Shown here: positions 27,424 through 40,650 of the stretch, one piece after another
How the letters are laid out: each line of letters starts with the position of its first letter
Position numbering within the stretch: the stretch's first letter is position 1
Assembly: GCA_028554645.1 (NCBI GenBank)
Contig: JAQOOI010000047.1
Location: 186,001 to 250,000 of the forward strand
Reading direction: 5' to 3'
From: Omphalotus guepiniiformis
Lineage: Eukaryota; Basidiomycota; Agaricomycetes; Agaricales; Omphalotaceae
Length of the DNA stretch: 64,000 nt
Made by a program: the position numbers and the translations under genes
Notes under the pieces: model-generated
The model's input: the letters and a program-made list of their open reading frames with translations, nothing else
What the model was told of the DNA's origin: nothing
Databases searched by the model: none

Positions 27424-28665
27424 TGATACGACCGCGGGAATACCACTACCATTTTCGGCCTCGCGGGATTGATCACTCCAGTACAAACCTACTAAGTACA
27501 CTGTATAGTCCTAAGTTCCGCGGTGTATTACGCACATTCAACCACTAGTATATGTGTACAAAGGTGTACAAGACTGTAGAACGGCACTAAATGGGTCTTC
27601 TCAGTGTAGGTATTACCTAAGTATGCACTCAAGTAAAGTGTCGCGGCACTTGTTCTAAGGTCCGACGTGTATAACTTGATGGCCCCAATACTGTATAAAC
27701 CAACGCGTAGGTAACGAAAGGGTACCGCGGCACTACTCAGAAGGCCAGACTTAGAAACCAGGTAGCAGTAGCTCCGTGCACTAGTCATATCTAATGACCA
27801 CTGTTGAGCCACAGAAGGGTCTAGACGTACGATGTAACACGAAGTACTTCCGACGACGCGGAAGTAGAACACGTAAGGAGACACAGCGTTAGCGAACTAC
27901 CGCGATACTTTCTAAAAGCGGCAAGATTATAACCCGATATAGGATACCCTGTTACCGCGTACTACACTTCATCCCTACCTTACGCGGTGCACCATATGCA
28001 CCATATATCTCATAACTGTCAAGTATCGCGACATTTGTTTGTACTATGTAAATAGAGATACTGTATATAAGAAATAGAACCTGGGCAAGGAAGGACAGGT
28101 TCCCGAGCCCCCCATAGAGCTAATAGCATTTGTGTGTGGAAAAGCTTAAGTCCCTCTGAGTGATTAGAAGTTTTAAAGTGTTAACCGTCGCGTTAGTTCA
28201 TAAGTCAGTGTGCCTAAGTGTTTACAAGCGGGATCGTCTGGTACCGCGGAGCCTGTGTGTGTAGTGCGAATAAGAGTGGATCGTCTGGTCACTCGTTGAA
28301 CTCGTCGTCTGGCAGTTCTGAAATCCTCCTATACCCAACTCCACTAAGTGAGAAGTCGTCTGGCATCTCCCAACAATCGTCTGGTTGTTGTATCGTTTGT
28401 AGTCACTGGTCGCGGTGATTTGTTAAAGTTACGCGTTAGTTTGTTTGAGTGGTGTGTAGCATAGAGTTATCTGTGCCGCGTCGGTTTTGACTGTGTCTCC
28501 GCGTTCCTCTTACAACAACCTTATTCGCTTCACAGAGTTTGTTAGTCCCCCAAACCCCACGAACTTAAAAGTCTTTGTGTGTTGTGTGTGTGTTTTGAGT
28601 GCTTGATAGATTCATTCGAGTTAGTTAGCACTTCTTCTCATTCATACCCCATACCAAGCACATCA
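27424..28665 (+). repeat. Gypsy-B LTR 3, 1242 bp (right, + orientation)
   Basis: It runs from TGATACG at 27424 to CACATCA at 28665. It equals LTR 2 apart from a 3-bp insertion near 27718 in my reading. It carries the same five-hairpin array (TCGTCTGG from 28234 to 28384). It is followed directly by the ACGT duplication and PKS coding sequence. Confidence 0.92.
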
Positions 28666-31600
28666 ACGTCGCCGACAACTCTTGTGCCTCGCGCCAAATC
28701 AAGTGAATTGCTCATCTCTGTGTGCAGCTCTGGCATTGGCGGAGTTAACGCACATGCTGTCCTTGGGAGTCCTCCTATCCAAGAGGTAGAGGAGAGTGGT
28801 GCGTTGTCTCAAGGCCCGGTCCTTTTACTTGCCAGTGGTTTATCACCACGTTCTGCGGCTGCCGTCAGCGAGGATATTGCTGCAATTTTGGCGGGCAAAC
28901 CCGAGCTTGCGATTGACTACTCCATTGTCTACGGTCGTCACGCTAGACAGATGAACTGGAGGAGTTTCGCGATTCAGAAACCCGGGGGCAAGGCATCGTC
29001 ATTCTCGGCTCCTACTTTGAGCCCTCGTTCTAAACTACCCATAACATTCTTGTTCTCCGGCCAGGGACCTCAGCATCTTAATAGTGAGTCGACTTCTGTT
29101 AGAGAATTTCTGATTCCGACGACGATATTTTTACAGTGGGTCGTCAACTCTTCCAGACTTACCCAGTCTTCCGTCAGAGTATTTTGGACCTCGATGTTAT
29201 ATACAAGAATCGCACCGGCAAGTCCATGATCCACGACTTTGGCTTGTTCGATACTGTGCCGAACACGCAAAAGCTTCCGGCTGTCTGGTCTATCAACCTC
29301 ACTATTCCCTCCATCACCATGGTCCATCTCGCATTGTATGATTTGATTGTTAGCTTGGGCGTCAAGCCTCATGTTTTGATCGGCCACTCTGCCGGAGAGG
29401 TAGCGCTTCTGGTAAGTATTCATTGAGTTTTGCCTTGGGATGGTTACTGAGAGCGTTCTGTAGTATGCTTCTGGCGCTGGATCCAAGGAGATGGCTTTCG
29501 AGATCGCCATTGCTCATGGAGAGGCTATGGTGATGGTCGAGGAGCAGCTAGAGGGAACAATGGCTGCTGTTCCCTGCTCTGCCGAGGATGCCCATCGGCT
29601 TGTTAACAGTGTCCGTGCTAGGTCGACTGGAGATAATGTTCTCGATATTGCCTGCTATAACAGTCCCGAAGCTGTCGCTCTCGCTGGCCACACTGTGCTC
29701 ATCGACAAAGCTGTTGAACTTGCGAGTAAGGCTGGTTTCATGGCCAAGAAGATCATGACTCGGGTTCCCATTCACTCCAGAGCCATGGATATTTGCGAGA
29801 AGGAATACCGTGCTGCTATACTGGACGTTTTCGAACGTTACCCTGGCAAACTTATCCCTAAAGTGAAGACCTACTCGACCTGCTCCGGCGACGTTCTTGA
29901 CAAGTTCGATGCAGAGTACTTCTGGAACAACACTCGTAAACCTGTCATGTTCACCTCGACCATGAGCGCGTTGACTGAAGCTCACCCTGGTACTTTTGTT
30001 GTCAAGATGAGCGCTCATCCTGTGCTTGCGAGCTATGTTCAGGAATTGGGTGTTGCCTCTACTTCATTGGTTTGCCCTATGCGTCGGTCCAAGAACATTA
30101 CCCCCCACATGGAGGCCGAGACACTGTTGACTGCTCTGGGTCATGTTGCATCCGTTGGGTACAACGATATTGACCTCTCCGTTTTGTACTTTCGCTCTGG
30201 AAGCACTCCTCGTGTTGCTACTCCAGCATATCCTTTCGTCAAGAAGTACATTGATTACTGGCCAGAGGTATCCCGAGTCATGCACAGGCAGATGAACCCA
30301 CGATGTGGCCCTCTTGGGTTTCCCGACCTTCGCATCAACGTTCATACTCACCCCGAGCTTGCTGACCATTGTATCAACTCTGAGCCTATCATGCCCAGTG
30401 TTGTCGTTAATGGTAAGACCTTAAGTTGAAGTTAAGCCTTAAGTCCCCTTAAATTGAGGGGTTAACTTGCAGGCCAGTTGATGTAGAGCCTTAATTTAAC
30501 CTTAACATCACATGTGACAATAAATTTTCACTTAGTTTTGTCATTGCTCATAGGACTAACAAAACATTACAGTACATATTGTGTCTAAATTAAGCTATGG
30601 CTGCACAGAGGGCCTTCTCTGGGAGTTTTTTTCCAAAGGAGAGAAACAAAACTGATCACAATATAAGGCATACTGTCTTAAATACATCCATCACCACTGG
30701 CCAGGTTATATTGCACTTCCTACTGACCACAACTTCTGAGAAATTGACAATGAGTCAGCAAGAATTACACTTAAATTAAGACCTTAATATGACTATTAAA
30801 TTAAGCCCATATTAAGGGTTTAAGCCTTAAAGACAGAAATCACCCTTAATTAAGGCCTTAACGACAACACTGATCATGCCAGCAGCTGGTTTCATTGAAA
30901 TGGTACGAGCGTGGGATACTTGTGTAAGCATTTGCTGACCAATCTATATAAAGGGATTGGAACTGGGTGCACGTTCTCTCTGGAAACTTAAATTCTACTC
31001 TATTTTGTCGCTTTCGTCTGCGAGCCCACCTTTGGTCGACGTTTCGACTGATGGATACAAGTACACGGTCAGGTCTCGAGCAACTCCTGGTGCTCCTCAG
31101 TTCTTTGACTACGATGTGAGTAATGAATTCAACTTTTTTTAACGCCTCGTAATCCAACTGAATTTACTCGCAGGTGAACAACTGGCGATTGCACGAGGAC
31201 GGATACTTCTCTACGAAGGCTGCTGGTCCTAGTCCTCAAGCATTAGACTTGACGAAGATTAAGAACCGCTCGGTTAGCTATGGTATCGATGGTACGTTGT
31301 TGTGTTGCTTGTTGCTTTTCCTTGTTTTCAACGTCTCTTTAGGATTTTACCAATACCTTAAAGCGTTCGCACAATACGGCCCGAGCTTCAGACGCGTCGA
31401 TGAGGTCTTCATTGGCTCAAGGGAAGCGCTCGTTCGCATCAAAGGTGTCGACGCTGATCTGGCGTTGTAAGTCCATTCGTGTTATACTAGTTGGAGCTAA
31501 AAAAATTGATATGATGTTCCCAAGGGACGGAAAATACATTCTTCACCCCGCTATTCTCGATTCCTGCTTCCACGCCTGTGTCTACCACCTGTTCACCAAG

Positions 31601-34600
31601 GTCACCGACCCGAACATCTACTTTCTTCCTGCTAGTGCCAACTCTGTGGTGTTGCACGATGAATTTGACTTAGGCAGCCTTGCTGGGAATGAACACGTCT
31701 ACGCCTATATCACGTTCAAGACCTGGAACCCAGGTGTGTAATTAATCATGAATCGTAACACTATCCTTATTCATGCAATGGCTTCAGACAGTCTCGTTTG
31801 CGATATCTCTCTCGTCAACTGCAACGGAGTTTCGTTTTGCACGTTGCAAGGATTCACTGTAGCCCGACACTTCCAGGTTCCTCCTCTGGAGGTTGACACT
31901 CGATATGAGTTGCAATATCAAGTGTATGGCATTGTTGTACCGCCTGCGGAAGTCGTACGTGTCCTTACTGTATCCTATATATTGGCCGTCGCTGATCAGT
32001 AGATAGCGTGATTCGGGATTCGTTTCAAACGACAGAAGCCCAGGGAGGGAGGATGACTTTGACCGCAAGCTTTTAAACCGTAGCCGTGAAATTGTGGATT
32101 ACATTGTTGGAAAGGCCAGCAAGAAGTGTCTCAGGATCTTGGAGTTTCACTCCCCCGGTATGGACGACTCTATATCGATGATTGTACATTACTCATCTGA
32201 ATTTACCGTAGGTGCTACACCCATCGGCAAGAAGCTTGCCCAAATCGTCCTACAGGCTGGTGGCATGCACCCTCTCTACACGGTCGCTTCTACTGATAGA
32301 AAATCTGCATCTGCCCGATGCCTTACCAGAGCGACATGTTGTCATTGAGTACCGGTGGGGAGCGGACAATACAGCTACCTTACCCTCAGCTGTGGACCTC
32401 ATCGTTGGTGTTGTCGCTTTCGAATTCGCTGACGAGGAGAGATTCAAGCTTTTGAAACAACTTCTTGTTCCTGGCGGATCGCTGCTTCTTTTAATCTCAA
32501 AGAACGGAGGAGCCACCAAGGATTACTTCACTTCCTCCAGCTCACTGGCAACTCTTGGCTTGGAATGGTTTGAAGCCATCATGGTTTCTTGTGCTACCAA
32601 TCATCATTTCGTTGAGGCTAGGAGGCCTGCTGTCCCTGGTACCCTTCCTGATGACCTAACCCTACGAGGCAATTTCCAGGATTTACTTGAGTATGGTATT
32701 GGCAAGGAGATTCAACTTCAAAACCGTCTTCGCAGCTTCGACGAAAACTACTCTTCACCGATCTGGATCGTTGCTACTCTGGGCCCTGATGCTCATGCCT
32801 TCTCTGGATTCTTCAGAACACTAGTTCGGGAATTTCCCTACTTCAATCTTCGTGGAGCATCGTTTGACTCCTCGTACTCTGAATTTGCGCGGAAGTTCAT
32901 CGTTAACAAGTATTTGCCTCAAGGTGGTGACGAGAATGAATTCATCGTTGAGGAGAATCTTCGCATTACTGTTCCTCGTATCATGCCGATGTCCAACCCA
33001 TCGTTGAAAGGACTCCCATCTATTCTCGGACCCATCGCCTCTGATGAGGTTGTCATCCAGGTTGAAGCTTCCGCTTCCTCCGAGGCCGGTTTATGGGGAG
33101 TTGTGGGTGTGGTGCTGCAGTCTAGTGCTCAGGCTTTAGTCGGGGGCAGGGTTGTTGGTGTGACTGCCGCGAAGCCTGCTGGCAAAGTTAAATTACATCA
33201 AGGCTCTATCGCTCCGTTGTCTCAGAAAGTTGATGCTCAGACAATGGCTCGTGCTGCCTCTATTGCTGTCATTTGTGGCCTTGCCCTCGGCTTGAATGTC
33301 TTGAATGATGCTTCTCGCTTGAAGTCACGCGTACTCTTGACCCACAGCGACGAGCCGACTGGGAAGCTTGCAAACACAGTACTGAGGACTTTCGGCTTGT
33401 CTCCCACTCTTCTCAAGTCGGAGGTGACGGCTACCGACCTCTTTGCCGTAAACATTCAATGCAACGACGTCGTGCTCACGGGTCTGCCCAAGTCCGATCA
33501 ACTACTCGCAAGCTACCTTCCGTGTGGAGCTCAAGCGGTGCACTGGGGTTACGCTGATCACAATCTCGTTGCTCTCAAGAGGGATCCATATTTCGCAAGA
33601 GACATCCTCAATGTTTTCGTCAAGTCGTGGTCCGAATCTTCGCTTATTCTCGAATTGTCTCTCGCAGACACTTTAAGCAGCGTGACGCCTTCTGCCGCCA
33701 CCCCCGCTACCATCTTTGATCCTAAGAAGGCATATCTCCTCATTGGTGGTGTTGGTAGCTTCGGTCCGTTCGCGGCGTTGTGGCTGTATCAGGTAACGTC
33801 GTCAGGAAATTCAGGTTGTCAACGACTAACTCAAAATTATGTAGCGTGGTGCTCGTCATATTATCCTCACTTCAAGGTCCGGTCGCAAGACTATGGAGAA
33901 GATGCCAGACTGCCTACCTGTTCGAGTCTTCGAGTATTTGGAAACTCGACCTGACTTGTATCTCGGCGTAGAGGCAGCTGATGGTTCGAGCCCGAGTGCT
34001 ATGAAGAAGCTTGTTGAGTCCATCACTCTCCCTCTAGGAGGTGTGCTGCTTCTCGCAACCATCTTGGACGACCGTCTGTTTTTCCAGCAGGATGAGCAGT
34101 GTTTCAAGAGGAGTTTTCAGTCGAAGGTCGGCACTCTCGACGCTTTGGAACAAGCTACCGATGTCTCGAAGCTTGATTTTATTGTGTCACTCTCCAGTAT
34201 GATAATTTGGGGTAACCCTGCCCAGACAAACTACGCTAGGTGCGAAGTGCAAGATCTGATCTCAAACTGCAACAATTAGCTAACTGACCTCCTTCAGTGC
34301 CAACACTGCTCTAGATGGACGGCTTAAGCGCTATAGAAACGCGTTCTCTTCTATCGCAGCGCCCGCCATCAATGATACCTCATCCATGGTCAGAAGTGTT
34401 GATTCGGCCCAGGCCTCCCATCTCACCTACAGCGCTTGCTCACCTGCAGGTTCGTGGTTTTTTTCTTCCTGTGTTCAAGCCATCTCACAAGAACTACAGA
34501 GATATGTGCTTGGATTGAGGATGGTATCCTTAAACTCGCCGACAAGAAGTTCGATGTGTATGTCCCACCCCATTCCTTCAAGGCCGTGGAAAAGTCAATT

Positions 34601-36402
34601 GGATCCTCTGCTATTTATGCGCACCTTGTTGAGCCTGAGGCAAGCGGCAAGTCTGCTGCACCTATCAAGGACATCCATGCGACCCTGTTGGCCCTGGTTA
34701 CTCAATTTGTAGATGTCTTAGAGAATGAGTTCTCCGAAGAAGTCCCTCTCACCTCCTACGGTCTCGATTCCATCTCCGCTGGCCGTCTTTCCTATGCTCT
34801 CAAACCATATCTGGTTATTTCTCAGATGCAGCTTCTTAGTGACCTGACACTCGCAGATTTGGTTACCCGTGCACGCAAAGTTCTTGCTGTAAACTCCTCC
34901 GAAGCTTCGGATGAATCAGCTAGCCATGATGTTGGTGAGGCTGCCGCAGAGATAGATGTGCTTGTACGCAAATTCTCTTTGGGCCTTACCGAGAATGCAC
35001 CGAAGAAGTCCGGTCTTTTCCTACTCAATCCGGTCGTATTGGTGACTGGTACAACTGGTGGTCTGGGGTCGTATCTCCTCGCAGCACTATTGCAAGATCC
35101 TAGCGTTAGGCGTGTCATTGCATTTAACCGTCCCTCGAATAGCTCGTCCCTCCTGGAGCGTCAACGCATAGCGTTCCTTGACCGTGCACTCGACGTTAAA
35201 CTTCTAGAGTCATCTAAGCTAACTTTCATTGAGGGAGATGCCTCGGTGGTGGGCCTTGGTGTTGACGCTATAACCTATGAGATGCTGCAGAAGGAGACGA
35301 CTGTGATCATTGATAATGCTTGGCACTTGGATTTGAATGCACCTCTCAAGGTGTTCATTCCTAACATTGCTTCGACCCGAAACCTTCTCGACCTTGCCCT
35401 CTCCTCTCCTAATGCTTCAAGCCTTCGTTATGCATTCATCTCCAGTATTGCATCCTCGCAGAATTGGATCAGCGAGGTGGGCAAAGAGGAAGTTCCTGAA
35501 AACATCTTGAAGAACTCAAGGGAGGCAACCACTGGTTACGGGCAGGGCAAATACGTTGCGGAGAGGGTACGCCTGTAGCCGTTTATTGAATCATTGTCTA
35601 AACCTTCCTTCCTAGATTGTTTTCATGAGTAGTCTACAGACCTCAGTATACCGTGTCGGTCAACTGTCTGGTGCATCTGACACCGGTGCTTGGAGTGTCA
35701 AAGAATGGATCCCGAAGATTACGAAGACGAGTGTTGCATTGAATGCGGTCCCGGATATTGGAGGAGTGCGTTTTCTTCATTATATTGTCCACATCGTTGA
35801 GACTTATGTATGGAATTTGACTTAGACCATCTCCTGGATTCCAATGAACAAGATCGCTCCTGTCGTGCTTGAGATCACCCTCAACCCCGTCAACACTCCT
35901 CCACCTATCGTTCTCAATGTTGTTCACCCTAGACCTGTCACCTGGACATCTATCATGAACAATATGCTTAAAACCCTTCAGCCGCTCCGAGAGAGAGAAG
36001 AGCCGATGAGGATGATGCCGTTTACTGAGTGGATAAACACGTTGGAGTCCGTCGCTGCGGTCGCTGGAGATAATGCTGCGGAACGATTCGTGCGTCGTCT
36101 TTCCCTCTTACTGGAATATGAATTCATACTAATGACACGCCTTATCTATCCATCAATAGCCTGCCCTTGCTCTCCTCGATCGTATGGAAGACTTTGTATC
36201 TAAGAGTCCGCCGATGGAAGACGACAACAGCAAGGAGAGGATCAAGGAATGTGGTGGTTGGCCGTGGTTGTCGACGGGAGTAGTTTTGAGTGCTAGTGCT
36301 ACTATGCGCGGACTCCTTGATGACAGTGAGGTACTTGGAGAGAGACACGTCGTCGGTTGGGTTAATTATTGGCAAGAGCAAGGTTTGTTGCCGTCAGCCT
36401 GA
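28666..36402 (+). pseudogene. Polyketide synthase, C-terminal seven domains, insertionally broken
   Basis: Multi-exon + strand gene. The KS C-terminus is CSSGIGGVNAHAV. AT has the nucleophile motif GHSAGE (29382-29399). DH has His in ELADHC (30366) and Asp in HPAILDSC (31550-31565). An MT-like region (about 32100-32620) has a degenerate SAM motif. An ER-like remnant lies at about 33000-33600. KR begins IGGVGSFGPFAALWL (33740). ACP has GLDSISA (34760-34777). A terminal reductase has VTGTTGGLGSYLL (35040) and YGQGK (35536). Order KS-AT-DH-MT-ER-KR-ACP-R fits a highly reducing fungal PKS with reductive release. Breaks are two retroelements and a frameshift in KS and a MITE in DH. From 30881 to the stop at 36400-36402 I saw no further clear break. 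Confidence 0.85.
30396..30872. mobile_element. hAT-type MITE, 477 bp, in the PKS DH exon
   Basis: The ends are inverted repeats CAGTGTTGTCGTTAA (left) and its complement TTAACGACAACACTG (right). They are flanked by an exact 8-bp duplication ATCATGCC at 30388-30395 and 30873-30880. CAGTG ends and 8-bp duplications are typical of hAT transposons. The interior is AT-rich with many TTAAGG/CCTTAA subterminal motifs and no transposase. It splits the DH motif PIMP-AAGF and proves the PKS is disabled here. Confidence 0.9.
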
Positions 36403-37254
36403 GTAGGAAGATGAAGAAGCCGCATTTGTTCGCTACATGTCCGAAAATTGTTCTGAATATACACTGTTAATGCATAGGATTTTGTTTACGAGATTTAATA
36501 TGAATAAAATAAATCCTCAAAGCATCTTTTCGCAAAGAAAACCTACGAGGTAGAGCGAAATTGTATGCTGCCAGCAGTGCATGTATGCACTTTTTTTACT
36601 TACGTAATTCAAATATGCTCGTTTGAACCTTCGTGGCGCTAAATTTCTGCTTTCTTCTTTTCGCCTTCCATAACTCCTGGAATCTTGGATCCCTCCCTGG
36701 CACCTGCACTCGTGAGCGTGGACATGAACACGCTATTCTCTCCTGCTTCTGCTCCTGCTCATCACCTCCAAGCACAACAAAGCACCTGCGCGTAACTAAA
36801 CCTCAAGCGCAAGGAGTACTAGCTTTCGTCAACATAATATTCACCAACCTTTCGAAATGCGATCATCGAGAGTATGACTTTGCGCAGCTGCAAATTTTCA
36901 TGGAATGGACGAGGAGATGCATGCAGGTGAGCGAGTTCTCAGACGTTTACATCGGGTTATTCAATCTGCCCTGCTAGGTTGGGATGTCCCATGGTGATCG
37001 CTGCCACCCAATTTCCACATCATCGGACGCACAAAGCACTCCCATGCGCAAAAGAGGTTATCATTCGCTTTATCCTCGATATAAATAGTTGTAGGCCGAA
37101 ATGAACTTGATTCGTGAACGTCCCCTCCTGCATTTAGGGGCTTTCTCACGTAGTCAAAGGAAGAATTTCATTGGAAAAGAGATTTCACGTGTTCATGAAA
37201 TACGTGAACCGAAAAGCCGTGATTGTTGCTGTTAGCTGGTAGGGTCGACAGGGT
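36403..37254. other. PKS 3' flank, no gene recognised
   Basis: An AT-rich stretch follows the PKS stop. Short open frames (e.g. near 36633-36977) have no recognisable domain, start context or intron pattern and are not called. Confidence 0.4.
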
Positions 37255-37920
37255 CGATAGGACAGTGACGGCTAAGCTGGCGCATGAAGCCATTGGGGAC
37301 AGGTACTCCCTTCTTTTCGCTTCATTTGGATCTAGGTTTCATGCTATTTCTGCTTGAACAGGTTTAAACCTGTTTAAACGAAGCTCAACAAGTATGTAAA
37401 TGAAGTGCTAACCAAGGACCTTGGCGTGAACCTCATGCTGTTGACGCTTCGGAGTTGTTCCTTTCTCGCCTTTAGGGAGTCGAGGATCCTGAGAAGAAGC
37501 GGAAGATAATTGGAAACACATTCATCAACGTCTCGAAGCGGGAGCTGCGAATATTGAAGCCACTAGAAGTGAAACAAGGAACTGACGTTCGGAAGGTTCG
37601 GGTCGAATAGCTGGTACTAAAACAGGACACTATCCCGATGTCCTTGTGAACATTACCCACAACTGGTGTAGTGTGGCTATCAAGACGCGTCATAATATTG
37701 GTAGGCTGCTTTAAGAGTTTTGAGTTAGGAGAAGATTGAGCCCCTTTGAATGCTTTCCAGAAGGTACATTTTGTTCTCATTTACAGCTTTTAGAGACTAA
37801 TGCCTCGGACAAAAGATACTTGGGACAACTGCTACCTGCACCACAAGTTCTCATGTTGTATCTCACAAACCACGAATGAAGTTGATGGTTTTAATCGCGT
37901 CACGTACGAAAATATCAAGT
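37255..37920 (+). pseudogene. GMP synthase (glutamine-hydrolysing) relic
   Basis: Scattered + strand frames match the ATP-pyrophosphatase and C-terminal parts of GMP synthase in order. They are VTAKLAHEAIGDR (37267), NEAQQV (37378), DLGVNL (37420), VDASELFLSRL then a stop, and GVEDPEKKRKIIGNTFINV (37477-37540). After these come YPDVLVNITHNW..VAIKTRHNIG (37630-37700) and NEVDGFNRVTY (37876-37910). Stops and frame changes separate them, and the N-terminal amidotransferase is missing. It is a dead fragment; the functional gene is presumably elsewhere. Confidence 0.75.
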
Positions 37921-38342
37921 TCAACATCGCCTGCTTTAAGCTTAGAAACCTTTGTCCTTCATAATAGTGTAATAGCCTGTCAAATCTGACATGTTTCATC
38001 ACGCTATCCAGTCGCTAATTTCGCTCAAATTTCGCTGAGCTCAAACCTGCTGAGGTTGAAAGGCAGTCAGGCAATTATTCGAGCACACGATGGATATATT
38101 CGAAGCAGATGTGTGATAAAAAAAGTAAGTAACACTGACTGGGGGTTTAGCTTGCACTGAAGTGGATCCAGAATGTCCACCTTATCTGCTCGGGTGAAGA
38201 AATCCAGGACTCCGCTGCCACACCAGAAGTCCCAAAAGCTATTAGCGCATCTGTTTCGAGGTTGATGCAGCGTATAAAAGGATGAAGTATGTGGGTTGTG
38301 GGGGAGTAAAACAGTTTCCTTCTTGTCTAAGAAACATTAATC
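37921..38342 (+). promoter_or_regulatory. Upstream region of the monooxygenase, TATA box at 38273
   Basis: TATAAAA at 38273-38279 lies 64 bp before the ATG at 38343, giving a short predicted 5' UTR. No coding feature is seen in the rest of the stretch. Confidence 0.6.
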
Positions 38343-40115
<1,773 letters not shown>

Positions 40116-40650
40116 TATTGTTCTCCCTGTACTTTCCGTTGTATGTGTAGTACCAAGGTGTTTGCGACAATGTTATTCTGAGAAAGTACTATAGAGAAAG
40201 TACTATGTACCGAGGGAAGTATGCGCTGAATTGTGATGAGTCGACGACTTACATGGTCACGTAAAGATTGTAAGTCCTTCAACGTTGATCACCTCAGCCT
40301 GCATCCGCGTGCAGTATGATAGACCGCGATCCGGGTGTTCAGGAATCCAGCTGTGCAGTTTTGAACAATGCTGTTGTGACGAGGCAATCAGCACATCAAG
40401 TGAAGTTGCAATTGGTCGCAGGTCGGAATAATGATTGGTAGGTAGCTTTATGATATGCGGTACGTTCCGGAACATTCTCATGTCGGGGGGTCGAGAACGC
40501 CTCTCGAGTCTCCGAGCGGCCGAGCCTCCGAGTCTTCCAATGCATTTACCGCCGGGCCAAATCGATTCCTGCGGTATCCGGGCCGATCCCCGATGAGTAT
40601 GTCATATGTTTTATCGGAAGGTGCAACGAAGGTCAAACCCAAACGCAACC

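Larger units (their letters stand above)
13767..28665 (+). mobile_element. Gypsy-B 'inverted-core' element, 14.9 kb, with two cargo genes
   Basis: LTR 2 and LTR 3 are both + oriented and bordered by ACGT duplications. Within them, on the + strand, are a primer-binding site (15008-15023), cargo gene A (15091-17368) and cargo gene B (17860-19298). On the minus strand are gag (24678-26441), protease (disrupted) and full pol (19519-23490), preceded by a second primer-binding site and an inverted copy of the cargo A promoter and first exons (26532-27050). A 373-bp 3' region with a polypurine tract precedes LTR 3. LTR 2 and LTR 3 differ by one 3-bp indel that I noticed, so the insertion is recent. 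gag-pol antisense to its LTRs is abnormal and implies internal inversion. Confidence 0.88.

Noticed and set aside
36633..36977. 114-aa + strand ORF after the PKS
   Set aside because: No domain, no supporting promoter, and a composition typical of chance open frames in this region.
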